NCBI GenBank assembly: GCA_015234465.1
Contig: JADGNA010000008.1
Coordinates: 1-64,000 of the forward strand
Source of the DNA: Salinibacterium sp.
GTDB taxonomy: Bacteria; Actinomycetota; Actinomycetes; Actinomycetales; Microbacteriaceae
Length of the DNA: 64,000 nt
Direction of reading: 5' to 3'
In this document: piece after piece, positions 47,290 through 55,849 of the stretch
Layout: each line of letters starts with the position of its first letter
Numbering within the stretch: position 1 is the stretch's first letter
Notes under the pieces: model-generated
What the model was told of the DNA's origin: nothing
Database searches by the model: none
What the model saw: the letters and a program-made list of their open reading frames with translations, nothing else
Made by a program: the position numbers and the translations under genes

Positions 47290-48084
47290 TCAGCCCTTCG
47301 GCTTCAGGGGGCCGCGCACGAGCTTGTGCTGAGCCGCCTGCGCGAGGGGACGCACGACCGCGAGGTCGATATTGACGTGCCCCGGCAGGCTCAGCATGTC
47401 GGCGATGACCCGGGCGACGTCCTCGGCCGTGAGCGGATGCTCGACGCCCTCATAGAGGCGGTCGGCCGCCTCCTTGTCGCCGCCAAGTCGCTTGAGCGTG
47501 AACTCCTCCGTGCGCACCATGCCGGGGGCGACCTCCAGCACGCGGATCGGCTCGCCCGCGAGTTCGAGCCGCAGGGCGCCGACGAGCGCGTGGGTGCCGA
47601 ACTTGGCGGCGTTGTAGCCGCCGCCGCCCTCGTAGGCGACGAGACCGGCCGTCGAGGTGAGCGTGAGGATGTCGGCGTGCGGGATGTCGGCCTCGCCCGC
47701 GACATCCGATGCTCCCCGTCGCAGGAGCGGCAGGAGCGCCTCCGTGACGCGCTTGACCGCGAGCACATTGACGTCGAACATGCGCGCCCAGTCATCGGCC
47801 GAGCTCTCCTCGACCGTCGCGACGCCGAAGGCGCCGCCCGCGTTGTTGATGAGCGCGTGCACCGGGCCGTCGGCCTCGAGCCATTCGCGCAGGGCGTCGA
47901 CCTCGGACTGCACCGTGAGGTCGGCGACGAAGACCCGCGCGCCCGTCTCCGCGGCGAGCGCCTCCAGCCGCTCGGCGCGGCGAGCGACGCCCACGACGTC
48001 CCAGCCGCGAGCGACCAGGGCGCGCACCGTCGCCGCGCCTATACCCGAACTTGCTCCCGTGACAACGGCTCGTCTCGCATTCAC
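47290..48084 (-). CDS. Short-chain dehydrogenase/reductase
   Basis: The product has 264 residues. The nucleotide loop is VTGASSGIGAATV (residues about 8-20), NNAGG lies near 85-89, the catalytic serine is in LTLTSTAGLV and the YxxxK pair is YNAAK. The arrangement is that of classical SDRs related to YdfG-type enzymes acting on 3-hydroxy acids or similar alcohols. The GTG start has TACCGT 6 bases upstream and no Shine-Dalgarno. Its divergent neighbour is the acyltransferase gene. Confidence 0.92.
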   Translation of the reverse strand: MNARRAVVTGASSGIGAATVRALVARGWDVVGVARRAERLEALAAETGARVFVADLTVQSEVDALREWLEADGPVHALINNAGGAFGVATVEESSADDWARMFDVNVLAVKRVTEALLPLLRRGASDVAGEADIPHADILTLTSTAGLVAYEGGGGYNAAKFGTHALVGALRLELAGEPIRVLEVAPGMVRTEEFTLKRLGGDKEAADRLYEGVEHPLTAEDVARVIADMLSLPGHVNIDLAVVRPLAQAAQHKLVRGPLKPKG

Positions 48085-48090
48085 AGGTCC

Positions 48091-48114
48091 ACGGTATCGC
48101 CCCGTTCATATGCT
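48091..48114. promoter_or_regulatory. Divergent leaderless promoters of the SDR and acyltransferase genes
   Basis: Minus strand TACCGT (48091-48096) lies 6 bases before the SDR GTG; plus strand TATGCT (48109-48114) lies 7 bases before the acyltransferase ATG at 48122. Only 37 bases separate the two start codons. Confidence 0.45.
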
Positions 48115-48121
48115 GTGGACT

Positions 48122-49264
48122 ATGGAGGGATCTGCGTCGCCGTCACGCCAGCGAGTGCGCGTGCCACTGTGGGACAACGCGCGCTTCATCGCCGTGACGC
48201 TCGTGGTCGTGGGGCACGGCATCCAGAGGCTGGCGCTCGAGGACGATGTCGCGCTGACGGTCTACCTCTTCATCTACGCCTTCCACATGCCGGCCTTCGC
48301 GATCATCAGCGGCTACTTCTCCAAGCCTGGGCCGCCGAACTCGCGGCAGATGCAGAAGGTCATCACCGACATCCTCGTGCCGTACCTGATCATGGAGACG
48401 ATCTGGACGGTCGTGAAGGGCCTCGCGAACTGGCCAGACGGCTTCGACCCGAACCCCTCGCAGCCCTCGTGGACGCTGTGGTTCCTGCTCGCCCTCGGCT
48501 TCTTCCGGCTGATCCTCCCCTACCTCGCGCTCCTGCGCTGGCCCCTCGCGTGGGCGCTCCTGCTCTCGGTCGGCGTCGGCTATCTCACGAACGTCGACAG
48601 CACCTTCTCGCTCTCGCGGGCGATCGGCATCCTGCCCTTCTTCGTGCTGGGCTGGAAGCTCCACGAGTGGAACATCATCGAGCGCTGGCGCGTCGCCGGT
48701 TCGGCGCTGTGGTGGTTCCGCGGCGGAGCGATCGTGACCTTCGCGATCTCCGCGACCGTGCTGTGGGCCAACATCGAGGGTTGGCGCGAGATGAACCTCA
48801 AGAACTGGTTCTTCTACGACGACGCCTACGCGCAGCTCGGCGGCACCTTCTGGTGGGCCGGCCTCGTGCGCCTCGCGATCATCATCGTCGCCGTCATCCT
48901 CTCGGCGGCCTTCTTCGTGCTCGTGCCCCGCTCGAATACGTGGTTCACCTCGCTCGGGCAGGCGACCATGTACATCTACCTGCTCCACAGCTTCGTGCTC
49001 TACCCGATCAGGCAGACCTCCTTCCTGCGCGAGCACGCGACCGTGCCGTGGCTCATCGTCATGATCATCGTTGGCGTGCTCATCAGCATCGCCCTCGCGT
49101 CCGGCCCCGTACGCCGCATTTTCCGCCCCCTCATCGAGCCGAAGCCCCGCTGGCTCTTCGCGAGGGGCGAGGAGCGCCCGCCCGGGCCATCCAAGGTCGA
49201 TCCGACGGGTTCGCTGCGGGTCATCCCTGACGAGAATCGGCGCCCTCCGACCCCCAAGCGGTGA
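48122..49264 (+). CDS. Membrane acyltransferase (acyltransferase 3 family)
   Basis: The product has 380 residues with about ten transmembrane helices. The N-terminus WDNARFIAVTLVVVGHGIQ contains the family's essential histidine at the end of helix 1, and HMPAFAIISGYFSK is the conserved second motif. Such enzymes move acetyl or other acyl groups onto extracellular sugars or lipids. The ATG at 48122 is chosen because TATGCT lies 7 bases before it; an in-frame ATG at 48110 is an alternative. The last 40 residues are hydrophilic. Confidence 0.88.
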   Translation: MEGSASPSRQRVRVPLWDNARFIAVTLVVVGHGIQRLALEDDVALTVYLFIYAFHMPAFAIISGYFSKPGPPNSRQMQKVITDILVPYLIMETIWTVVKGLANWPDGFDPNPSQPSWTLWFLLALGFFRLILPYLALLRWPLAWALLLSVGVGYLTNVDSTFSLSRAIGILPFFVLGWKLHEWNIIERWRVAGSALWWFRGGAIVTFAISATVLWANIEGWREMNLKNWFFYDDAYAQLGGTFWWAGLVRLAIIIVAVILSAAFFVLVPRSNTWFTSLGQATMYIYLLHSFVLYPIRQTSFLREHATVPWLIVMIIVGVLISIALASGPVRRIFRPLIEPKPRWLFARGEERPPGPSKVDPTGSLRVIPDENRRPPTPKR

Positions 49265-49305
49265 CGAACGGATGCCGCGGCGCGTTACCGCGTGTGTCGC
49301 GCCCT

Positions 49306-49334
49306 TTGACCCCATCCCCCGCAGTTCCTATGCT
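49306..49334 (+). promoter_or_regulatory. Promoter of metY
   Basis: -35 TTGACC (49306-49311), a 17-base spacer and -10 TATGCT (49329-49334), the best-spaced promoter in the window. It leaves a leader of about 40 bases with AGGAG before the GTG. I see no SAM riboswitch in so short a leader. Confidence 0.65.
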
Positions 49335-49382
49335 CGACCCCGGGGCACCGAGGTGCGGGGCCGCGATTCGAGGAGCAACACA

Positions 49383-50702
49383 GTGAGCGACGACTGGAAG
49401 TTCGAGACCAAGCAGATCCACGCCGGTGCGGCGCCCGATCCTGTCACCAACGCCAGGGCGACCCCGCTCTACCGCACGACGGCGTACGTCTTCAACGACG
49501 CCGACCACGCCAAGAACCTCTTCGCGCTCGCCGAGTTCGGCAACATCTACACGCGCATCCAGAACCCGACGCAGGACGTCGTCGAGCAGCGCGTCGCCGC
49601 GCTCGAGGGCGGTTCAGCGGCGCTCGCGCTCGCCTCAGGCCAGTCGGCGACCTCGCTCGCGATCCTCAACATCGCGCAGGCGGGCGACCACATCGTCTCG
49701 TCGTCGTCGATCTACGGCGGCACCTACAACCTGTTCGAGTACACCCTGCGCAAGCTCGGCATCGAGACGACCTTCGTCGAGAACCAGGATGACCCGAACG
49801 AGTGGGCTGCGGCCATCCGGCCCAACACCAAGCTCCTCTTCGGCGAGACGATCGGCAACCCGAAGATCAACATCCTCGACATCGCCGCCGTGGCCCAGGT
49901 CGCGCACGACAACGGGCTGCCGCTCATCGTCGACAACACGATCGCGACCCCCTACCTCATCCGCCCGCTCGAGCACGGTGCCGACATCGTCGTGCACTCC
50001 GCGACGAAGTTCCTTGGCGGTCACGGCACGGCCCTCGGCGGCGTCATCGTCGACGGCGGACGCTTCAAGTGGTCGCAGAACGTCGAGAAGTTCCCGGGCC
50101 TCACTGAGCCCGACCCCAGCTACCACGGCGCGAGCTACACGACCGCGGTGGGCGACGAGATCGCCTTCATCATCAAGGCGCGCGTGCAGCTGCTGCGCGA
50201 CCTCGGCCCGGCCATCTCCCCCGACAACGCGTGGGGCCTCATCCAGGGCATCGAGACCCTCAGTCTGCGCATCGAGCGCCACGTGCAGAACGCCCAGGAG
50301 GTCGCCGAGTGGCTCGACAACCACCCGGACGTCGACACGGTGTACTACGCGGGCCTGCCGACGAGCCCTTGGTACGCGACCGCCAACAAGTACGCCCCGA
50401 AGGGCGTCGGCGCCGTGCTCTCCTTCGAGCTCAAGGGCGGAGTGGATGCCGGCCGCGCCTTCGTCAACGGGCTCTCGCTCTTCAGCCACGTCGCCAACAT
50501 CGGTGACGTGCGCAGCCTCGTCATCCACCCCGCATCGACGACGCACTCGCAGCTGACCCCCGAGCAGCAGCTCACGGCGGGCGTCACGCCCGGCCTCGTG
50601 CGCCTCTCGGTCGGCCTCGAGAGCATCGAAGACATCAAGACCGACCTCACGGCCGGCCTCGACGCCGCACGCACGGTCGCGGAGGCTGCTCGCAACAGCT
50701 GA
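49383..50702 (+). CDS. metY: O-acetylhomoserine sulfhydrylase (aminocarboxypropyltransferase)
   Basis: PLP enzyme that makes homocysteine from O-acetylhomoserine and sulfide. The product has 439 residues from the GTG at 49383, which follows AGGAG by 7 bases. The N-terminus WKFETKQIHAGAAPDPVTNARATPLY is typical. The PLP lysine is in HSATKFLGGHGTALGG near residue 213. A strong terminator follows it, then metX, whose product is its substrate. The two steps turn homoserine into homocysteine. Confidence 0.96.
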   Translation: MSDDWKFETKQIHAGAAPDPVTNARATPLYRTTAYVFNDADHAKNLFALAEFGNIYTRIQNPTQDVVEQRVAALEGGSAALALASGQSATSLAILNIAQAGDHIVSSSSIYGGTYNLFEYTLRKLGIETTFVENQDDPNEWAAAIRPNTKLLFGETIGNPKINILDIAAVAQVAHDNGLPLIVDNTIATPYLIRPLEHGADIVVHSATKFLGGHGTALGGVIVDGGRFKWSQNVEKFPGLTEPDPSYHGASYTTAVGDEIAFIIKARVQLLRDLGPAISPDNAWGLIQGIETLSLRIERHVQNAQEVAEWLDNHPDVDTVYYAGLPTSPWYATANKYAPKGVGAVLSFELKGGVDAGRAFVNGLSLFSHVANIGDVRSLVIHPASTTHSQLTPEQQLTAGVTPGLVRLSVGLESIEDIKTDLTAGLDAARTVAEAARNS

Positions 50703-50717
50703 GCCATCGACATCGCA

Positions 50718-50749
50718 AGGGGGCCCGCGTAACAGGACGCGGGCCCCCT
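50718..50749 (+). terminator. Terminator of metY
   Basis: AGGGGGCCCGCGT and its perfect complement form a 13-bp stem with a 6-base loop (AACAGG), followed by CGCGTTT. It separates metY from metX, which starts 28 bases later. Confidence 0.75.
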
Positions 50750-50776
50750 CGCGTTTCGGGGATACTTGGGCGTGAC

Positions 50777-51982
50777 ATGGACTGGCAGACACCGGAAGAC
50801 AGCGTTCCGTCGAGCTTCATCACCGAGGCCAACAATCGGGCGTTGATCGGCAAGCCGCCCGCAAGCGGCGCGTGGCGCGAGGGCGACCCCGCCGGGCACC
50901 GTCGTTTCGCAAACCTCAGCCCCCTGCGCCTTGAGCGCGGCGGCCATATCCCCAACGTGCGGATGGCCTTCGAGACGTGGGGCGAGCTCAACGACGACGC
51001 CTCGAACGCGATCCTCGTGCTGCACGCCCTCACGGGAGACAGCCACGTCGTCGGGCCACCCACCCTCGGGCATCCGACGACCGGGTGGTGGTCCGGCATC
51101 GTCGGTCCCGGGCGCTACCTGGACACCGAGCGCTGGTTCATCGTCGCGCCCAACATGCTCGGCGGCTGCCAGGGGACCACGGGGCCCGCCTCCCACACGA
51201 CCGAGGGCATCGAGTGGGGCCCGCGGTTCCCCTACCTGACGATCCGCGACCAGGTCGCCGCCCAGGTGGCCTTCAGCGACTCGCTCGGCATCGACCGCTG
51301 GGCTGCCGTCGTCGGCGGCTCCATGGGCGGGATGCACGCGATCGAATGGGCTGTCGGGCATCCCGAGCGCCTCGAGCGGGTCGCCGTGCTCGCCGCTCCG
51401 GCGCTCAGCAGCGCCGACCAGATCGCGCTCAACTCTGTGCAGATCGAGGCGATCCGCATGGACCCCGCCTTCCGCGGTGGCGACTACTACGACGCGGCAG
51501 ACGGAGACGGGCCCTATCGTGGCCTAGCGCTCGCCCGACGGATGGCGCTGCTCAACTACCGCTCGCCCGACGAGCTCAACGCTCGCTTCCAGCGCAGCTG
51601 GCAGAGCGACATCAGCCCCCTCGGCGACCAGGGCCGCTTCGCCGTCGAGAGCTACCTCGACTTCCACGGCAACAAGTTCACGCGCCGCTTCGACGCCAAC
51701 TCCTACATCACGCTCGTCGAGGCCATGAACTCACACGACATCGGCCGCGACCGTGGCGGCGTCGAGGCCGCGCTCGCGCGGGCGACGGCCAAGGCCCTCG
51801 TGCTCGGCATCGACACCGATCGCCTCTTCCCAGTGCCCGACCAGCAGGAGATCGCCCGCGGCCTCAGCGGCAACATCGATGGCGACGATGCCGTCGTGAT
51901 CTCGTCGAGCTTCGGGCACGACGGCTTCCTGATCGAGGACGACCTCGTCGGGCCGCACCTGCGGAGGCTGCTCGCGTCATGA
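50777..51982 (+). CDS. metX: Homoserine O-acetyltransferase
   Basis: Acetylates homoserine with acetyl-CoA for methionine synthesis. It is an alpha/beta-hydrolase-fold protein of 401 residues. Visible are the nucleophile motif GGSMGGMHAIEWA (serine near residue 178), the acid in GIDTDRLFPVPDQ and the histidine in FGHDGFLIE. GATACT lies 10 bases before the ATG, leaving a leader of only a few bases. Its stop codon overlaps the start of a response regulator gene by 4 bases, an unusual neighbour for metX. Confidence 0.95.
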   Translation: MDWQTPEDSVPSSFITEANNRALIGKPPASGAWREGDPAGHRRFANLSPLRLERGGHIPNVRMAFETWGELNDDASNAILVLHALTGDSHVVGPPTLGHPTTGWWSGIVGPGRYLDTERWFIVAPNMLGGCQGTTGPASHTTEGIEWGPRFPYLTIRDQVAAQVAFSDSLGIDRWAAVVGGSMGGMHAIEWAVGHPERLERVAVLAAPALSSADQIALNSVQIEAIRMDPAFRGGDYYDAADGDGPYRGLALARRMALLNYRSPDELNARFQRSWQSDISPLGDQGRFAVESYLDFHGNKFTRRFDANSYITLVEAMNSHDIGRDRGGVEAALARATAKALVLGIDTDRLFPVPDQQEIARGLSGNIDGDDAVVISSSFGHDGFLIEDDLVGPHLRRLLAS

Positions 51983-52662
51983 GCCAGGCACGCGGAGGCG
52001 GTGACACGGGAACGGCTCCCGTGACGAGCATCCGTGTCGGCATCGTGGATGACCACCGCCTCGTGCTCGATGGCGTGAGCGCGCACCTGCGCTTCCGCCA
52101 CCCCGACCTGCAGGTGGTGGCGACCGAGACGACCTGGGTCGGCCTGCTGCAGCATCCGGACTTCCCCGTCGACGTCGCCGTGCTCGACCTGGGCCTCGGC
52201 GACGACATCCCAGTCGAGACCAAGATCCGCACCCTCGCCACGGCCGGCACCCGCACGGTCGTCATGAGCCGGCACGCCGACGCGATCTCGGTGCAGTCGG
52301 CCCTCCAGGCGGGCGCCTACGGCTTCGTGCCCAAGGCGGATGACGCGACCGAGCTCGTGCAGGCGATCCGCGCCGCCGCCGCGGGCGTGCCCTACCGCGC
52401 GAACTCCATGGCGAGCCTCGACGTCGATTCGCTCAACCGCACGACGCCCGGCCTCGGACGACAGGAGCTGCGGGCGCTCATGCTCTTCGCGACGGGACGT
52501 CCCGTGCGCGAGGTCGCCGAGGTGATGGAGACGACCGAGGAGACCGTCAAGTCGTACCTCAAGCGTGCGCGCCGCAAGTACCGGGCCGTCGGGGTGGACC
52601 TCGGCACCAAGGTCCTCCTGCGCCGGCACGCCGTGCGCGAGGGCTGGATCGGCCCCGAGTAG
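51979..52662 (+). CDS. Response regulator, NarL/FixJ-like (first of pair)
   Basis: The product has 227 residues. The receiver domain (about 15-135) has all key residues: the acidic pair in GIVDDHRLVL, the phosphoacceptor in AVLDLGLGD, serine in VVMSRHA and lysine in FVPKADD. The DNA-binding domain is LuxR/GerE-like (LGRQELRALMLFATGRPVRE, then TEETVKSYLKRARRKYRAVG). It overlaps metX by 4 bases and precedes the histidine kinase by 55 bases. The end of the protein closely resembles that of the second regulator at 55166. Confidence 0.93.
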   Translation: MSQARGGGDTGTAPVTSIRVGIVDDHRLVLDGVSAHLRFRHPDLQVVATETTWVGLLQHPDFPVDVAVLDLGLGDDIPVETKIRTLATAGTRTVVMSRHADAISVQSALQAGAYGFVPKADDATELVQAIRAAAAGVPYRANSMASLDVDSLNRTTPGLGRQELRALMLFATGRPVREVAEVMETTEETVKSYLKRARRKYRAVGVDLGTKVLLRRHAVREGWIGPE

Positions 52663-52717
52663 GGCGGTTCCGCCACGCCCGCCGGGAGTGTTGCGCCCCT
52701 AAAGGGGGTGGTCCTGT

Positions 52718-53899
52718 GTGACGATTGCTTTCGTGGACGCCCTTGCCCGAGAACGCGATCGCCTGCTGCAGCGGTCGGCTCGGATGCTTGGGGCTGGTTC
52801 AACGCTCGTGGCCTTCGCCTGTTTCATGGTGCCCGGCGTGCTCGAGCCCGACCTGCTGATCGCGGTCATTCCCCTCTTCATCGTGCTCTTCGTCATCCAC
52901 CTCCTGGTGGGCACGTCGAAGTCGCTCCTGCTCGTGATCGGCGGCCTCGTGGCTGGCCTCGCGATCCTCGCGGTCGTGCAGGTGCCGGCCGAGGAAGAGA
53001 CGAGTGCGGCCATCCGCGGAGCCATGGCGCCCCTCGCGGCGGCGGGCCTCGCCTCCTTTGCCATGGTGCTCGTGACGGAGCGCATCCGGGCGATCGTGCT
53101 CGGCCTCGGCTTCGCGGCCACGCTCGCACTCATGGTCATGGCGGCCCCCGCGCCCGACGCCGCAGCCCGCGCGGTCATCCTCGTCGTGTTCGGCTGGGCG
53201 CTCGTGATCGTCTTCGCCTACTGGCTCAACGCGGCGGTGCCGCGGGCGGCGCGACGCATCAACAGCATCGGCCGCGCGCACCGGGCCGAGCGGCGGGCGA
53301 GCGAGACCGAGGCACAACGGCGCCAGGGTGCTCGCCTGCTCCACGACACCGTGCTTGCGACCCTCACCCTGCTCGCGCACGCGGGAGTCGGCGTCTCGAC
53401 GGACTCGATGCGGCAGCAGGCTGCCGACGACGCCCGCCTGCTGCGCCAGCTGCGCCTCGGTGTTGCGGGCTCGCACGCGATGCCGGTCGTGCACAGCAAC
53501 GAGCCCGTCTCCGAGACACCGCTCGGCACGACGCTCGAGTCGGTCAAGCAGCGCTTCGGCCGCATGGGACTCGAGGTCTCCTGGCACGGCACCGGCCACG
53601 TGCTGCTGCCGAGCGAGGTGCTCGACGCCTTCCTCCTCGCACTCTCCGAGTGCCTCGAGAACGTGCGGCGCCACGCGGGTGTCGCGAACGCCCACGTGAC
53701 GATCACCGACGACGAGACCACGGTGCGCGCGATGGTGACCGACCAGGGCGTTGGCTTCGCCCTCGACGAGGTGGGCGAGAGCAGCCTCGGCTACAAGGAG
53801 TCGATCGTCGGCAGGCTCAAGGAGGTCGGGGGCAACGCCCGCGTCTTCTCCTCGCCCGGCGCAGGCACGACCGTCGTGCTGGAGGTGCCGCGCGTATGA
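52718..53899 (+). CDS. Sensor histidine kinase (HisKA_3-like)
   Basis: The product has 393 residues from a GTG preceded by AAAGGGGGTGG. The N-terminal half is a membrane sensor of five or six transmembrane helices with very short outside loops (about 25-175). The dimerisation box contains the phosphoacceptor histidine in ARLLHDTVLATLTLLAH. The ATPase domain shows the N box SECLENVRRHA, G1 TDQGVGFA and G2 SPGAGTTVVLEV. It appears fully competent and should phosphorylate one or both flanking response regulators. It overlaps the next gene by 4 bases (ATGA). Confidence 0.93.
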   Translation: MTIAFVDALARERDRLLQRSARMLGAGSTLVAFACFMVPGVLEPDLLIAVIPLFIVLFVIHLLVGTSKSLLLVIGGLVAGLAILAVVQVPAEEETSAAIRGAMAPLAAAGLASFAMVLVTERIRAIVLGLGFAATLALMVMAAPAPDAAARAVILVVFGWALVIVFAYWLNAAVPRAARRINSIGRAHRAERRASETEAQRRQGARLLHDTVLATLTLLAHAGVGVSTDSMRQQAADDARLLRQLRLGVAGSHAMPVVHSNEPVSETPLGTTLESVKQRFGRMGLEVSWHGTGHVLLPSEVLDAFLLALSECLENVRRHAGVANAHVTITDDETTVRAMVTDQGVGFALDEVGESSLGYKESIVGRLKEVGGNARVFSSPGAGTTVVLEVPRV

Positions 53900-55131
53900 G
53901 CTACGGGGACCTCGGGGAGAACACGCTCGGCGTGATCTTCGGCAAGCGCCGTGGACAGCCGGGCGCTCCCACGCGCGCCGCACGCCAGGCGAGGGCCGCG
54001 GGAGCGAGCCTCGGCACGGGCTACCTCGGCGTCGGCACGGGTGTGCTCGCCGGCCTCATCGTGCTCTACGGCCTCACGCTCCTCATCTGGAACTGGGAGC
54101 TCTACCCCGACACGCTTCCCGTCACGCTGGCCTGGCTCCTGCTGCTCGCGATGCTCGCCGGTGTCGCCGTCTCGATCGCGACGCGCGGCGAGAACATGCC
54201 CGACTGGCTCTTCCTCCTGGTGGTCCTGGCCGTCTTCGCCGTCATCGCCCTCGACCTGATCGCGGTGTGGCCGATCGGCAACACCGCCGCGCTCGGCACC
54301 GCCTCGCTCTGTGCCTCGACCGGGCTCCTCGTCTCCGTCACGCTGCGCCGCACCTGGGAGGTCGTCGGCGCCACGATCCTGGTCGCGGCCGTGCTCGTCT
54401 GGGGCATCGCGGCCAGCTCCCCCGTCACGACCACGACGATCCCCGCCCAGCTCACCTTCGTGGCCCTCGCCGTGCTCCCCACCCTCTTCGGCGTCTACAT
54501 CGTGCGTCGATTCCGTCGCCTCGTGCAGACCGAGCTCGACCGCGTGCTCGTGCAGAGCACGGTCTCGGCTCCCCGATTCGCGGTCGGCATGCTCGCATCC
54601 GAAGAACTAGCTCGCCTCGACCTCGCGGCCGAGGAGCTGCTCGACTCGGTCGCAACCGGCCGTCTCTCGCTCCCGCTCGAGCCGTCCATGGCGTCGCGCG
54701 CGGCATCCCTCGCCACCGAACTGCGCCTGCACCTCATCGAGGGCCGGCGCGAGACGTGGCTCTACCACGCCATCACGGAGTCCGAGACGCTCGGCCGCTC
54801 AGTCACGCTCATCGACCGCAGCAGCCTCGCGGGGCTCCTCGACCGGCGCCAGCGCGACGGCCTGCTCTCCGCCGTCTGGCTGCTCGTGAGCGACCGCGAG
54901 AACAAGCCCGTCACGGTGCAGCTGACGATCGGCCCCGCCGAGGGAACCCAGCGCGTCGACCGGATGGTGAGCGTTCCCATCTCGATCGTGACGACGGGGA
55001 TGCCACGCAACCGCGTCGATCCGGCCACCTGGGAGGCCATCGGCAAGGTCGGTCGCTACACGGATTCGACGCAAGACTCCAGCCTGCGTGTCGAAATTCA
55101 ATGCCTCGTGGATAATCCGGCTGACCAGTAG
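53896..55131 (+). CDS. Membrane protein resembling a histidine kinase without catalytic boxes
   Basis: The product has 411 residues. An N-terminal 45-residue tail precedes five or six transmembrane helices (about 45-205), matching the kinase upstream in layout. The C-terminal 200 residues have an Ala/Leu/Glu-rich helical part (LDLAAEELLDSVATGRLSL to RRETWLYHAI) and then alternating strands ending SSLRVEIQCLVD. At the place of the N box there is RDGLLSAVWLLVS without Asn, and no G1 or G2 glycine box or HDxxQ histidine is visible. I read it as a pseudo-kinase or co-sensor; a wholly different fold is possible. It is translated together with the true kinase. Confidence 0.7.
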   Translation: MSYGDLGENTLGVIFGKRRGQPGAPTRAARQARAAGASLGTGYLGVGTGVLAGLIVLYGLTLLIWNWELYPDTLPVTLAWLLLLAMLAGVAVSIATRGENMPDWLFLLVVLAVFAVIALDLIAVWPIGNTAALGTASLCASTGLLVSVTLRRTWEVVGATILVAAVLVWGIAASSPVTTTTIPAQLTFVALAVLPTLFGVYIVRRFRRLVQTELDRVLVQSTVSAPRFAVGMLASEELARLDLAAEELLDSVATGRLSLPLEPSMASRAASLATELRLHLIEGRRETWLYHAITESETLGRSVTLIDRSSLAGLLDRRQRDGLLSAVWLLVSDRENKPVTVQLTIGPAEGTQRVDRMVSVPISIVTTGMPRNRVDPATWEAIGKVGRYTDSTQDSSLRVEIQCLVDNPADQ

Positions 55132-55165
55132 CATTCAATGGCGAAGACGAAATAAGGGGAATCAC

Positions 55166-55837
55166 GTGTCTATTGCTTCAGATCCACTCCGGCTCGCGAT
55201 CGTTGACGACCACAAGATGCTCCTGGGGGCGCTGACCGAGTGGGTTCGCTCGGCCGCTCCCGACATCAACCTCGTCGCCGCCGTCTCCAGCTGGCCAGAG
55301 CTCCTGACGCATCCGCAGTTCCCCGTCGACGTCGTGCTCCTCGACCTCGACCTCAAGGACAACCTGCCCATCTCGCTCAAGATCTCGACGCTCAAGACGA
55401 CGGGCGTCAAGACCGTGCTCATGAGCACCTACTCCGAGCCGAACGTCGTGCGCGAGGCCCTCGCTGCCGGCGCGCTCGGCTACCTCGTCAAGACGGAGGA
55501 CGCCTCCATGATCGTCGAGGCGATCCGGGCGGCCGCCAACGATGAGTCCTTCATCTCGGCCGAACTCGACCTCGCGATCAACCAGACCGAGGTCGGCGGG
55601 TCGCCCAAGCTGAGCGCCCAGGAGCGTCGCGTCATGGCGCTCTACGGTGGCGGCGAGCCCGTCAAGGCGGTCGCCTACCAGCTCGGCATCTCGGAGGAGA
55701 CGGCCAAGTCGTACCTCAAGCGCATCCGCGAGAAGTACCGCATCGCGGGAATCGACGTGGGCACCAAGGTGGCCCTGCGGAAGCGCGCGATCGCCGACGG
55801 CATCCTGCTCCGCGGTGAGGGACCCCGCGACTTCTAG
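55166..55837 (+). CDS. Response regulator, NarL/FixJ-like (second of pair)
   Basis: The product has 223 residues from a GTG with AAGGGGAATCAC before it. The receiver is intact: LAIVDDHKMLL, phosphoacceptor in VLLDLDLKDN, serine in VLMSTYSE and lysine in YLVKTED. The output helix-turn-helix reads EPVKAVAYQLGISEETAKSY, then LKRIREKYRIAGIDVGTKVAL, very like the first regulator. It follows the kinase-like gene by 34 bases and converges with the GT87-like gene. Two paralogous regulators around one kinase suggest branched or competing output. Confidence 0.93.
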   Translation: MSIASDPLRLAIVDDHKMLLGALTEWVRSAAPDINLVAAVSSWPELLTHPQFPVDVVLLDLDLKDNLPISLKISTLKTTGVKTVLMSTYSEPNVVREALAAGALGYLVKTEDASMIVEAIRAAANDESFISAELDLAINQTEVGGSPKLSAQERRVMALYGGGEPVKAVAYQLGISEETAKSYLKRIREKYRIAGIDVGTKVALRKRAIADGILLRGEGPRDF

Positions 55838-55849
55838 TTCGCAGGCCGG

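Noticed and set aside
49265-49382. Possible SAM or other riboswitch in front of metY.
   Set aside because: The predicted transcript leader is only about 40 bases, too short for known SAM riboswitches, and no matching stems are seen.
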